Assembly: GCF_001861355.1 (NCBI RefSeq)
Contig: NZ_MASN01000004.1
Coordinates: 1-64,000, forward strand
Direction of reading: 5' to 3'
Length of the DNA: 64,000 bases
Source of the DNA: Natrialba sp. SSL1
GTDB taxonomy: Archaea; Halobacteriota; Halobacteria; Halobacteriales; Natrialbaceae
Within the stretch, counting starts at the first letter, position 1. Every line of letters begins with the position of its first letter. Made by a program: the position numbers and the translations under genes. Below are positions 27,239-37,600 of the stretch, piece by piece. The notes beneath the pieces were generated by a model that had not been told where the DNA came from, did no database searches, and worked only from the letters and a program-made list of their open reading frames with translations.

Positions 27239-27463
27239 ATGGAATTCGAGGACGTGTCTCCGCGGGTCGCGTTACCGGTTGGATTACTGGCTCTCCTCCC
27301 GTTGGCGTGGTACGGTGTCAGCGGCTCCGTCATGGCAGGTATCGTCTCCACCGTGAACGTCGTCCTCATCCTCGCGTGCCTCTATCTCGCGTTCAGTCCC
27401 GTTGAGGGGGGTCACGGCCACGAGAACGACCATGAGCACGACTCGAGCGGCACTGCACCGTAG
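27239..27463 (+). CDS. small membrane protein with His-rich tail
   Basis: 74 residues from ATG 27239. A TTG at 27191 would add 16 residues that cover the promoter. Two membrane segments (about 9-26 and 29-49) precede a cytoplasmic or external tail GHGHENDHEHDSSG that could bind copper or zinc. It lies between the divergent cba oxidase operon and the copper ATPase gene, so a role in oxidase assembly or copper handling is plausible. The family is not recognised. Confidence 0.6.
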   Translation: MEFEDVSPRVALPVGLLALLPLAWYGVSGSVMAGIVSTVNVVLILACLYLAFSPVEGGHGHENDHEHDSSGTAP

Positions 27464-27694
27464 TCGGGCGTCGCACAGAAGAACACACGGTGTCGACGCT
27501 CCCCGAGTACGACTCTCTCACCATCCTCTCACCATCCCGGGCACAGAGACTGCATCCGCGTACACAACCGCTCTGTCACTGCCGATGACTGCTTCCCACT
27601 CCACCGTTACCGTTCGATCGGTTGCTCGCAGTACCCACAGCCACTCTCCGGACCCTGCGCACAACCAGCCAACGATGAGTCGCTCTCCGCCGCT

Positions 27695-30271
27695 ATGACC
27701 GACCCACTCACCGACTCCAATTCGTCAATTTCGGATTCGACGCGCGCTGACAGCGATTTTCAGCCCTCGTCTACGCGAGTACCACCCGACGCTAACAACT
27801 CTTCTGGCGACGAGCAGCCGGACGGCTGTACCCTCTGCTCGCTGGCGCTTCCGTCCAGCCCGGTCACTGCTAGCGATGTCGCGGGACAGTTCTGCTGTCA
27901 GGGCTGTCTCGAGGTTTCGCGGACGCTCTCGGCGGTCGAAACCGACGAACACGAGTCACAGATCGACCCAGCAGCCGTTCGGGAGCGGATTGCTGACAGT
28001 GCCGGCGCTGGCGGGCCAGCTACCGAACGAGACGCCGCTCAGGTGATTGATGCGGAGTCACCGTCACCGCCATCATCAGCGGCCGAGGCTGCGGTCGAGA
28101 CCGAGGTCGACGACGCATTCCTGGCCGTCGAAGGGATGCACTGCTCGACGTGTGAGGTGTTCCTCGAGTCGGTTGCCGAATCGAACGACGGCGTCCTTGC
28201 GGCCGAAGCCAGCTACGCGACCGAGACGGTTCGGCTCGCGTACGACCCGGAGACGGTCGAGTCGAGCGAGCTACCCGAGCTGATTTCGGGGTACGGCTAC
28301 GCCGCTCGCGAACGCGGCACGGCCGACGACGAGTCGGATACGGGCGATCAGGCACTCGTCAAATTCCTGATCGGCGGCGGGCTCTTCGGGATGATGGTGA
28401 TGGTGTGGTACGCCGTCTTCCTCTACCCGACCTACTTCGGCTACGACCCGGTCGTCGACTTCGGCGGCTACGACGGCTACTATCTCGCGGTCAACATCTG
28501 GCTAATGACCACGTTTGTCCTCTTCTATACGGGGTATCCGATCCTGCGAGGAGCGCTCGTGAGTCTCAGAGCGGGCCATCCGAACATGGACCTGCTCGTC
28601 ACGACCGCTGCGGTCGGCTCCTACGGCTACAGCACGCTCGCCATGACACTCGGTCGGACGGATCTCTACTTCGACGTTACCGTCGCCGTCATCCTCGCCG
28701 TCACCGCCGGGACGTACTACGAGGAGCGGATCAAACGCCGCGCCGCGGGCCTGCTCTCTGACCTCACCGAACAGCAGGTCGACGAGGCTCGACGGGTGGA
28801 CGGCGAGACGGTTGCACTCGAGTCCGTCGAGCCAGGCGACCACCTTCTGGTCCGTCCCGGAGAGCGTGTCCCGCTTGACGGCCAGTTGCAAGAGGGAACG
28901 GCCGCTGTCGACGAGTCGCTGGTCACGGGTGAGTCGCTCCCCGTCCAGAAGGAACCGGGCGACGAGGTACAGGGCGGAACAGTCGTTACCGACGCGCCGG
29001 TCGTCCTCGAGGTCGGTGCCGACGCGACGAGTACGCTCGACCGACTCGTCTCGCTGCTGTGGTCGATCCAGAGCGCCCGGCCCGGCGTCCAGCGCCTCGC
29101 CGACAAGCTAGCGACGGTTTTCGTCCCGCTCGTCCTCGTTCTGGCGGCCGGTGCAACTGGCGTGTTGCTCGCAACTGGGTCCTCGCTCTCGTCGGCGCTA
29201 CTCGTCGGCCTGACTGTCGTCATCGTCTCCTGTCCCTGCGCGCTGGGGCTTGCGACCCCGCTCGCAATCGCATCGGGTGTCCAATCCGCCGCAAAACGCG
29301 GCATCGTCGTCGCTGCGGAGACGATTTTCGAGGACGCACCCGATGTCGACGTCGTCGTCCTCGACAAGACCGGCACGCTCACCACCGGCTCGATGACGGT
29401 CGCGTCGGTGCACACCGCAACCGAGGTCGACTCGAGTACACTCCATCGCCGGGCGGCCGCGGTCGAAGCGCTCTCCGAGCATCCTATCGCGGAGGCAATC
29501 GTCTCGGACGCGCCAGCAGGGGACTCGGACGACCACGCGAGAGCGGCGGTTGCGGAGTTCGAGCGCGACCAGCGGGGTGTGAGCGGGCTCGTCGACGGCG
29601 AGCGCGTCACTGTCGGACACCTTGCGTATCTTCGCGACCGCGGCCACGAACTCCCCTCGAGCCTCGAGGGGGTCGTCGAGGAGGCACGGACAGCAGGAGA
29701 CGTTCCGGTCGCAGTCGGATGGGACGGTCGCGTACAGGGCGTACTCGTCGTCGGTGACGCGCCGCGTGAGGAGTGGCGAGCGGCAGTCAATTCGCTCGCG
29801 GACGGTCGTGAGGTCATCGTCCTGACCGGGGACGACGGCGGTGCGGCTGACCGATTCCGCGACGTTGCCGGCGTCGACGAGGTGTTCGCCGGCGTACCAC
29901 CGGCGGCCAAGGCCGAGACGATTCGCCGCCTCCAATCGCGAGGAACGGTTGCGATGGTCGGCGACGGGAGCAACGACGCACCGGCGCTCGCCGCTGCAGA
30001 TATCGGCATTGCGATGGGAAGCGCGACGAAGATCGCGACTGACGCGGCGGATGCAGTGATCGTCAGCAACGACCTCTCCGCCGTTCCCGAAACGTTCGAT
30101 CTGGCTGCGGGGACACATCGCCGAATCCGACAGAATCTCGGCTGGGCGTTCGTCTACAACGCGATTGCTATTCCACTCGCTTTGACGGGTCTGTTGAACC
30201 CACTCTTTGCTGCGCTGGCGATGGCTGCCAGTAGCGCACTCGTCGTGATCAATTCGGCGCGCTCGCTCTGA
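27695..30271 (+). CDS. FixI/CcoI-like copper-translocating P-type ATPase
   Basis: 858 residues. The N-terminus has CTLCSLALPSSP and FCCQGCLEV, the double-Cys module seen in CcoI/FixI ATPases. A linker and an HMA domain with GMHCSTCEVF (about 145-215) follow. The P1B core shows TGESLPV, the metal site SCPCALGLATP, phosphorylation DKTGTLTTG, the nucleotide-binding HP (SEHPIAEAI) and GDGSNDAPALAAADIG. Eight membrane segments are expected. CcoI-type pumps supply copper to cytochrome oxidase rather than mainly detoxifying. The neighbouring cba oxidase operon supports that role here (inference). Confidence 0.9.
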   Translation: MTDPLTDSNSSISDSTRADSDFQPSSTRVPPDANNSSGDEQPDGCTLCSLALPSSPVTASDVAGQFCCQGCLEVSRTLSAVETDEHESQIDPAAVRERIADSAGAGGPATERDAAQVIDAESPSPPSSAAEAAVETEVDDAFLAVEGMHCSTCEVFLESVAESNDGVLAAEASYATETVRLAYDPETVESSELPELISGYGYAARERGTADDESDTGDQALVKFLIGGGLFGMMVMVWYAVFLYPTYFGYDPVVDFGGYDGYYLAVNIWLMTTFVLFYTGYPILRGALVSLRAGHPNMDLLVTTAAVGSYGYSTLAMTLGRTDLYFDVTVAVILAVTAGTYYEERIKRRAAGLLSDLTEQQVDEARRVDGETVALESVEPGDHLLVRPGERVPLDGQLQEGTAAVDESLVTGESLPVQKEPGDEVQGGTVVTDAPVVLEVGADATSTLDRLVSLLWSIQSARPGVQRLADKLATVFVPLVLVLAAGATGVLLATGSSLSSALLVGLTVVIVSCPCALGLATPLAIASGVQSAAKRGIVVAAETIFEDAPDVDVVVLDKTGTLTTGSMTVASVHTATEVDSSTLHRRAAAVEALSEHPIAEAIVSDAPAGDSDDHARAAVAEFERDQRGVSGLVDGERVTVGHLAYLRDRGHELPSSLEGVVEEARTAGDVPVAVGWDGRVQGVLVVGDAPREEWRAAVNSLADGREVIVLTGDDGGAADRFRDVAGVDEVFAGVPPAAKAETIRRLQSRGTVAMVGDGSNDAPALAAADIGIAMGSATKIATDAADAVIVSNDLSAVPETFDLAAGTHRRIRQNLGWAFVYNAIAIPLALTGLLNPLFAALAMAASSALVVINSARSL

Positions 30272-30399
30272 TCGCTCTTCTTCTTACAGTGACCACATCA
30301 GGGCAGCCCTGAGCGCAATTCTATAAACAGTATCCGTATTCACCATACACGAAAGTTTTTACGTCCGGGCGGTCGTCACTCCTCGTAGGGTTTGGTACC

Positions 30400-31578
30400 A
30401 TGTCCCGAGATATCTTCGACGACGCCGAATACGAACGCCGGCTCGACCGGACGAAAACGCGATTGCGCGAGGAAAACCTCGACGCCATCGTCGTCACGGA
30501 TCCGGCCAACATGAACTATCTCACCGGCTACGACGGCTGGTCGTTCTACGTCCACCAGGCCGTCGTCGTTACGACCGACCGCGACGAACCCGTCTGGGTC
30601 GGCCGCCAGATGGACGCCGACGGTGCCCGTGCGACGACTGCTCTCTCCGAGGAGGGCATCCGCGCCTACAGCGACGACCACGTCCACTCGCCGTACGACC
30701 TCCACCCGATGGACTACGTCGCAGGCGTTCTCGAGGACCTCGACGTTGCCGACGGCCGTATCGGTCTCGAGATGGACGCCGCCTACTTCACCGCGAAATC
30801 CTACACGCGCCTCCAGCAGACCCTCCCCGACGCCGACTTCGAGGACACGACCCTCCTCGTCGGCTGGGTCCGAGTCAAAAAATCCGACCAGGAACTCGAG
30901 TACATGCGCGAGGCAGCCCAAATTTCTGAAACCGCGATGCAGGCCGGCCTCGACGCGATCGAGGCGGGGGTGCCGGAGTACGAGGCCGCAGCGGCGATTT
31001 ACGACGCCCTGATTTCTGGAACTGACGAATTTGGCGGCGACTATCCCTCTATCGTCCCGCTGATGCCGTCTGGTGACCACACGGGAACGCCACATCTGAC
31101 CTGGACGGACCGCCCGTTCGAGGAGGGTGATCCGGTCATTATCGAACTCTCGGGCTGTCGCCACCGGTATCACTCGCCGCTCGCTCGGACGACGTTCGTC
31201 GGCGAGCCGCCAGCCGAACTCGAGCGGACTGCGAAGATCGTCAACGAAGGCATCGAGGCCGCCCTCGATGTCGCCGAACCGGGCGTCACTTGCGAGGCAG
31301 TCGAGAAAGCCTGGCGCGAGACGATTGCGAAGTACGATATCGAGAAGGAAGACCGAATCGGCTACTCGGTGGGGCTTGGCTACCCGCCGGACTGGGGCGA
31401 ACACACCGCGAGTATCCGCCCCGGCGACGAGACGGTACTCGAGGAGAACATGACGTTCCACATGATCCCCGGTATCTGGACGGAAGACATCGGAATGGAG
31501 ACCAGCGAGACGTTTCGGGTGACGGGCGACGGAGTCGAAACACTTGCGGACTTCCCGCGGAAACTGTTCACCGCATAA
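30400..31578 (+). CDS. doeA: probable ectoine hydrolase (M24/creatinase-fold)
   Basis: 392 residues with a creatinase-type N-terminal domain and a pita-bread C-terminal domain. NMNYLTGYDGWSFYVHQ, VWVGRQMDADGAR, GGDYPSIVPLMPSG, PHLTW and GLGYPPDWGE match what I recall of bacterial DoeA/EutD. The usual M24 metal ligands are not conserved: ELSG replaces D-x-G, HSPLARTTF replaces SDITRTF, and MTFHMIPG replaces the Glu-bearing strand. This fits the metal-free creatinase/ectoine-hydrolase branch, not Xaa-Pro peptidase. DoeA opens ectoine to N-acetyl-diaminobutyrate. Glutamate dehydrogenase follows 6 bp later. A general M24 hydrolase is the alternative. Confidence 0.72.
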   Translation: MSRDIFDDAEYERRLDRTKTRLREENLDAIVVTDPANMNYLTGYDGWSFYVHQAVVVTTDRDEPVWVGRQMDADGARATTALSEEGIRAYSDDHVHSPYDLHPMDYVAGVLEDLDVADGRIGLEMDAAYFTAKSYTRLQQTLPDADFEDTTLLVGWVRVKKSDQELEYMREAAQISETAMQAGLDAIEAGVPEYEAAAAIYDALISGTDEFGGDYPSIVPLMPSGDHTGTPHLTWTDRPFEEGDPVIIELSGCRHRYHSPLARTTFVGEPPAELERTAKIVNEGIEAALDVAEPGVTCEAVEKAWRETIAKYDIEKEDRIGYSVGLGYPPDWGEHTASIRPGDETVLEENMTFHMIPGIWTEDIGMETSETFRVTGDGVETLADFPRKLFTA

Positions 31579-31584
31579 CGACCG

Positions 31585-32880
31585 ATGACTACGACACCAC
31601 CAAATCAGGACGCAGCAGAGTCGGGTTCGGGGGAGGAACTCGACTCGGCACTCGTCACGGCACGCCGGCAACTCGAGCGCGCCGCAGCACACGTCGACGT
31701 CGACGACGGCGTCGTCGAACGACTGAAACACCCCACTCGCGTCGAGCAGGTTTCGGTACCACTCGAGCGTGATGACGGAACTGTCGACGTCTTCACGGGC
31801 TATCGCGCCCAGCACGACGACGTTCGCGGGCCGTACAAGGGCGGCCTGCGCTACCATCCGGAAGTGAACGCCGACGAGTGTGTCGGCCTCTCGATGTGGA
31901 TGACCTGGAAGTGCGCCGTGATGGACCTCCCGTTCGGCGGCGGGAAGGGCGGAATCTCCGTCAACCCGAAGGAACTCAGCGAGGAGGAGACCGAACGGCT
32001 CACCCGCCGCTTCGCGGAGGAACTGCGCTACGTGATCGGGCCGACGACGGACGTTCCGGCCCCTGACATGGGGACGGACGCCCAGACGATGGCCTGGTTC
32101 ATGGACGCCTACTCGATGCAACAGGGCGAGACGATTCCGGGCGTCGTCACCGGGAAGCCGCCGGTCATCGGCGGCTCCTACGGCCGCGAAGAGGCACCTG
32201 GTCGCTCGACGGCGATCGCCACCCGCGAGGCCGTCGACTACTACGACCGCGACCTCGAGAACACCACCGTCGCCGTGCAGGGCTTCGGTAGCGTCGGTGC
32301 GAACGCCGCCCGCCTCCTCGACGAATGGGGCGCGAGCGTCGTCGCCGTCAGCGACGTCAACGGGGCGATCTACGACCCCGACGGTCTCGACATCGACTCG
32401 ATTCCGACCCACGAGGAAGAGCCCGAGGCGGTCCTCGAGCAGGACGCCCCGGAGACGCTCTCGAACGAGGAAATCCTCGAACTCGACGTGGACGTGCTCA
32501 TCCCTGCCGCAGTCGGAAACGTCATCACCGCCGACAACGCCGGCGACATCGAGGCTGATATCGTCGTCGAGGGTGCGAACGGCCCGACGACGTTCGCCGC
32601 CGACTCGATCCTCGAGGAGCGAGACATCCCGGTTATCCCCGACTTCCTCGCGAACGCGGGCGGTGTCACCGTCTCCTACTTCGAGTGGCTCCAGGACATC
32701 AACCGCCGCAAGTGGAGCCTCGAAGAGGTGAACGAGGAACTCGAGAAGAAGATGCTCGACGCCTGGGAGGACGTTCGTTCGGAGGTCGAGGCGAAGGACC
32801 TGAGCTGGCGCGACGCAGCGTACGTCGTTGCACTCTCACGGATTGCAGAGGCGAAGTCGAAGCGCGGACTCTGGCCGTAA
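31585..32880 (+). CDS. Glu/Leu/Phe/Val dehydrogenase (glutamate dehydrogenase)
   Basis: 431 residues. The substrate/catalytic region [26 protein letters not shown] (catalytic Lys) and PAPDMGTD is followed by a Rossmann NAD(P) domain ([17 protein letters not shown]). It interconverts glutamate with 2-oxoglutarate and ammonia in the cytoplasm. Only 6 bp separate it from the ectoine hydrolase gene, so the two are co-transcribed. It could recycle the glutamate formed by downstream transamination and release ammonium. NAD versus NADP preference cannot be read reliably. Confidence 0.92.
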   Translation: MTTTPPNQDAAESGSGEELDSALVTARRQLERAAAHVDVDDGVVERLKHPTRVEQVSVPLERDDGTVDVFTGYRAQHDDVRGPYKGGLRYHPEVNADECVGLSMWMTWKCAVMDLPFGGGKGGISVNPKELSEEETERLTRRFAEELRYVIGPTTDVPAPDMGTDAQTMAWFMDAYSMQQGETIPGVVTGKPPVIGGSYGREEAPGRSTAIATREAVDYYDRDLENTTVAVQGFGSVGANAARLLDEWGASVVAVSDVNGAIYDPDGLDIDSIPTHEEEPEAVLEQDAPETLSNEEILELDVDVLIPAAVGNVITADNAGDIEADIVVEGANGPTTFAADSILEERDIPVIPDFLANAGGVTVSYFEWLQDINRRKWSLEEVNEELEKKMLDAWEDVRSEVEAKDLSWRDAAYVVALSRIAEAKSKRGLWP

Positions 32881-33085
32881 CGTCCGCCGAGGGTTTACGT
32901 TCCCGTCGTTTTCGGGTTTTGAGTTTTCGGATTTTCGAGCGTTTCGCGGTCACATTGTGATAGAGCGGGTAGCTTCATCCCTCTCGTCGCGATGGTGACT
33001 GCACGCCAGAAAGATAATTCAGAATACGATACTCCAGAGTATGATTATGCGAAGTATTATATTTGTCGGCGCTGTCGGTTGATCC

Positions 33086-34477
33086 GTGCCCGAATTCGTG
33101 AATCGAACGGCGGAACTCTCGCGCCTTTCTGCCCTCTACGAGTCGGACGAGGCGGAGTTGGCGGTGGTCTTTGGACGGCGTCGACTGGGGAAAACGGCCC
33201 TCGTCAAACAGTCTCTCGACGGATACGACGAGGCGGTCGTCTTTCAGGCGAAACAAAAAACGAGTGCACTACAGCTCCAGCAGTTCGTCGACGTCGCGTC
33301 GGATGTCTACCCCGGTCTCACGCGAATCCGACAGGAGTGGGACGCTGTCCTCGGCTATCTCGCTGACCAGGATGCGATCGTCGCGCTCGACGAGTTTCCG
33401 TACCTGGTCGAACAAGACGAGAGCCTTCCCTCCGTTTTGCAGGCGATGTTCGATCACGAACTCGACGACTCCAGTGCGACGTTCGTTCTCGTCGGCTCGT
33501 CGATCAGCATGATGGAAGAGGCTGCATTACTGGGGAACAGTCCGCTGTACGGCCGCTCGTCGTTGAAACTGGACATCAGACAGTTACCGTTCGACGCTGC
33601 CATGGAGTTCTTCCCAGCGGCGCAGACGCCCGAGGAGCAGGTGTTCACCTGGGGGGTTTTCGGTGGTGTACCGTACTATCTCGAAGAGGTGGATCCAGAG
33701 GCCACCCTCGGAGCCAACATCCAGCGGACGATCCTCTCGCGACACGGCACGCTGCACGACGAACCCGATTACGTGCTCCGGATGGAACTCACGGAACCCA
33801 CGCGATACTTTTCGATTCTGGAGGCCATCGCCGGCGGACGCACGAGCCGAAACGAGATCGCCGGAACGACCGGGATCGACTACAATCAGTTATCGACGTA
33901 CCTGAACCGACTCTCTCGGCTCCGATTGATCGACCAACACGTCCCCGTTACCGAGCAAAAAGAACGAACGAAGCGGAGTCGGTACCGCATCCGTGACCCG
34001 TTCTTTCGGTTCTGGTTTCACTTCGTCTACGGCAACGGTGACCGGTACGAGGACTTCGGCGACGACGCGTACGAGACGCTCATCGAGCCGAAACTCGCGG
34101 ATTTCGTCAGCGAGTCGTTCGAGGGGTTGTGCTGTGCAGCCCTTCGAACGCTGTACCCACAGCACACGATTACAGACGTCGGTCAGTGGTGGTACAGAGA
34201 GCACGAGGTCGATGTCGTGGGGCTCACGACCGACGATGCCCTGCTCGTCGGTGAGTGCAAGTTCCAGCGGGCACCGCTCGACTACGACGCGTTCTCGACG
34301 CTCCAGACGCACGCCGACGAGCTTCGATGGACTCCGGCCGACGGTGGCACACCAACGCAGGAATACGCCCTGTTCTCTCGAAGCGGTTTCACCCCTTCGG
34401 TCGAAGACGCGGCGGAAAATCGAACTGATCTTCGGTTGTTCGATCTCGAGGAGATCGTCACAGCGTTGCAGTCGTGA
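33086..34477 (+). CDS. archaeal AAA ATPase with winged helix and PD-(D/E)XK-like domain
   Basis: 463 residues, GTG start (MPEFVNRTAELSRL). P-loop GRRRLGKTALVKQ near 30, Walker B AIVALDEFPYL near 95, sensor region FVLVGSSIS. A winged helix (about 250-300; NEIAGTTGIDYNQLSTYL) follows. The C-terminal DUF234-type domain has EVDVVGL and VGECKF, the D...ExK pattern of PD-(D/E)XK nucleases. Such archaeal ATPase/DUF234 proteins are common and often linked to mobile or defence-like contexts; their function is unknown. It stands alone after an AT-rich gap, unlike its metabolic neighbours. Confidence 0.82.
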   Translation: MPEFVNRTAELSRLSALYESDEAELAVVFGRRRLGKTALVKQSLDGYDEAVVFQAKQKTSALQLQQFVDVASDVYPGLTRIRQEWDAVLGYLADQDAIVALDEFPYLVEQDESLPSVLQAMFDHELDDSSATFVLVGSSISMMEEAALLGNSPLYGRSSLKLDIRQLPFDAAMEFFPAAQTPEEQVFTWGVFGGVPYYLEEVDPEATLGANIQRTILSRHGTLHDEPDYVLRMELTEPTRYFSILEAIAGGRTSRNEIAGTTGIDYNQLSTYLNRLSRLRLIDQHVPVTEQKERTKRSRYRIRDPFFRFWFHFVYGNGDRYEDFGDDAYETLIEPKLADFVSESFEGLCCAALRTLYPQHTITDVGQWWYREHEVDVVGLTTDDALLVGECKFQRAPLDYDAFSTLQTHADELRWTPADGGTPTQEYALFSRSGFTPSVEDAAENRTDLRLFDLEEIVTALQS

Positions 34478-34564
34478 CGAACCCGACACAGCATTTTAGT
34501 CGTCAGTGACGGCCCCGACGCAGCATTTCGGTCGTCAGTGACGGCCCGACACGGCGTTCCGAAC
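34473..34564. repeat. 32-bp tandem repeat at the end of the ATPase gene
   Basis: Two near-identical 32-bp units (34501-34532 and 34533-34564) each begin CGTCAGTGACGGCC and contain a GCATTT/GCGTTC core. They are preceded by a diverged third copy (34473-34500) that covers the ATPase stop codon. The array fills the space between two converging genes. Confidence 0.6.
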
Positions 34565-34605
34565 GTGCCTCTCTGATCACGCGCTGACCGAATCCGACAC
34601 TACGT

Positions 34606-37600
34606 TCAGTTTGGCTCGCCCGCCAGTGCCGACGCAACCGCTTCGATCGGATGCACTGGCTCGTCACAGCCGTCGTAACTCGCAAGCTGAGACTGACACG
34701 ACGCCCCCGGTGCGACGACGCGCTCGCCGTCGCTGGCGTTCACCTGGTCGACCAGAATCTCGCCGATCCGTCGGCTGAGCGAGTAGTGTTCGGCCTCGTA
34801 GCCGAACGAGCCCGCCATCCCACAACAACCCGAATCGAGCGCGTCGACTTCGTAGCCAACCGACTCGAGTACCGCCGCTGCGTGACCGTCCTTCTTCGTC
34901 GCCTTCTGGTGACAGTGGCCGTGGTAGGTCAGCGTTTCGGCCGGTTCGCCGGCCTCGCCCGTCGGTAAGCCGTCTGCGAGGTCGAATCGGTCGAGGTACT
35001 CAAGTACCCCGTACGTATTCGATGCGACCAGTTCCACGTCGGGTCCCGAGAGGAGGTCCAGGTAGTCCGACTGGAGCATGACCGCGTCGGAGGGCTCGAC
35101 GAGGACGACCTCCCAGCCGTTCTCGATTGCGGGTGCGAGCGCGTCGACGTTGGTCCGCGCCCGCTCGCGGGAGACGTCGAGGAAGCCCTTCGAATGGGCG
35201 GGTCGTCCGGTCGACGTGACGTCGTCGGGAACCTGGACGTGGACGCCGGCGGTCTCGAGAACCTGCACGGCTGCCTTCCCGGCCCGCGGGTGGTTGTAGT
35301 TGGTGTACGCGTCGGGGACGAGCAGGACCTTGCGGTTCGCTTCGTCGCGCGAAATGCGCGGGCCGCGCGTTTCGAACCAGTCCTCGAAGGGCTGACTCGC
35401 GAACGTCGGCAGGTCACGTTCGCGGGCGATGCCGACCGTCTTCTCCGCGAGGTAGCCGGAGCCGGGGAGCGCAGTCGCCCAGTTCGAGAGCGGCGCGAAC
35501 AGCGAGCCGACGGCGTTGAGGCGGTCGACGTTTGCGAACAGTCGGTCGCGCAGGCTCGCGCCGTGGCGCTGGTGGGCCGCGTGCTCGACTTCGGCTTTGA
35601 GCTTCGCCATATCGACCTCGCTCGGACAGTCCCGGGCACAGCCCTTGCAGCCGATACAGAGGTCCATGATTTCTGCCAGGAACTCCTCGTCAGTCGCGTC
35701 CGTCTCGAGGTCGCCGCTCATCGCGGCCCGGAGCATGTTCGCCCGTCCGCGGGTCGTGAGGCTCTCTTCTTCGGCAGCGCGGTAGGTCGGGCACATCACG
35801 CCACCGGTCGTCTCCTGGTCGCCGCGACAGCCGCCACAGCCGTGACAGAGTTCGACCATGCCCTGGAAGCCGTTCTCGTTGTCCCACTCCAGCGCGGGGT
35901 CGAAGCCGGCCTCGAAGTCGTACTCCGGATCGAAGCGCAGGTGCTCGGTCATGCTGTGGTCGCCACAGACGTTTCCGGGGTTCAGGAGCCAATCCGGGTC
36001 GAACGCGGTCTTGAGTTCTCGGAAGAGTTCCCAGACGTCGTCGCCGTAGAGTTTGTGGTTCCACTGCGTTCGTGCCCGTCCGTCGCCGTGCTCGCCGGAG
36101 ACGCTACCGCCGTACTCGACGACGAGGTCAGTGACGGCGTCCGAGATTGCCTCGAACTCCGCGAGTCCGGCCTCGGATTTCGTATCGACCAGCGGGCGCA
36201 TGTGCATACAGCCCGGGCCCGCGTGCGCGTAGAAACTCGCAAATGTGTCGTGGGACTCGAGTACCTCCTGAAAGTCGGCCACGTAGTCCGCGAGGTTCTC
36301 GGTCGGGACGGCGGTGTCCTCGATGAACGAGATGTGCTTTGCATCCGAGGTTCGCGAGAGGAGGATCGGGGCGGCGCTCTTGCGGAGCTTCCAGAGTTCG
36401 GCGATTCCCTCGGGGTCGTGAGCTTCGAGGACGTCGAACGCGCGGACGGGGTCTGAGGATACTGTCTCGCCGTCGTCGCCGGTGGGATCCGGTACCGTCT
36501 CATCCGGCAGGCGATCAGCGATCAGGTCAGCGACCTTCTCGCGCCCGTCGTCGTCGCTTTCGGCGTAAAACTCGACGAGCAGCGCCGTCTCCGTTCCGGC
36601 GGGAAGTCGCTCGGCGACCGGTGCGAACTCCTCCGTTCGTTCGGCGAGGTCGATCAGCACGTCGTCGATGGCTTCGATCGCGGCCGGATCGTGGTTCGTG
36701 ACGATCGTGTCGACGTCGGCCATCGCGTCGAGCAGGTCGCGGTACGTCAGCAACGCCACGGCGGTCGTCTCGGGAACGGGTTCGAGCGAGACGGCGGCTT
36801 CCGTTACGATACCGAGCGTCCCCTCGCTGCCGGCGAACACGCGAGCGAGGTTGACGACCGCGTCCGGATCGGGTTCGGCGTCGGCGTCGATCTCGAGTCC
36901 GTCGCCGGTAGACTCGTCGAACGCGTCCGGCTCGCCGTAGGCCTCCGCGACCAGCCGATCGAGGTTGTACCCCGAAACGTTGCGCTTCAGTTGCGGGAAG
37001 GCGTCCTGAATCGCGTCGGCTTCCTCGTCGATGACCCGCCGCAGCGCCTCGTAGATCTGTTCGAGCAGGGTCCCATCCGGCGCTGCTTGCTCGCGGAGTT
37101 CGGCGACCGTCACCTCCCCGAAGCGCTCGACGGTGCCGTCGGCAAGGACAACCTCGCAGGCCTCGACGTACGCGTCCGTCTTGCCGTACTGCAGCGAGTG
37201 CGCACCGGTGGAGTTGTTGCCGATCGCGCCGCCGATCGTGCTCCGATTGCCAGCCGCGGGGTCCGGCGCGAATTTCAGCTCGTGGGGTACGAGTTCGTCG
37301 TTGAGGTCTGCGAGAACGGTCCCCGCCTGAACGGTCGCCCGCTGCTCGTCCGGCGAGACCGAGAGCACCTCGCCCATGTGTGCCGTGAAATCGAGAACGA
37401 CGGCCTCGTTGACCGCCTGGCCCGCGAGGCTGGTGCCGCCGCCGCGAGGGAGCACGGGAATCCCGTGTTCGGTGCAGTAGGAGACGACGTTTGCCACATC
37501 GGCCGTCGTCCGCGGGAGGACGACGCCAACCGGAATGATCTCGTAGGCGCTGGCATCGGTCGCGTACAGCTGTCGCGTGTACTCGTCGAACCGGACTTCG

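Noticed and set aside
30376..32412. 678-residue minus-strand open frame across the DoeA and GDH genes
   Set aside because: It is antisense to two genes with clear catalytic motifs. Long antisense frames are expected in GC-rich haloarchaeal DNA, and its translation has no domain.
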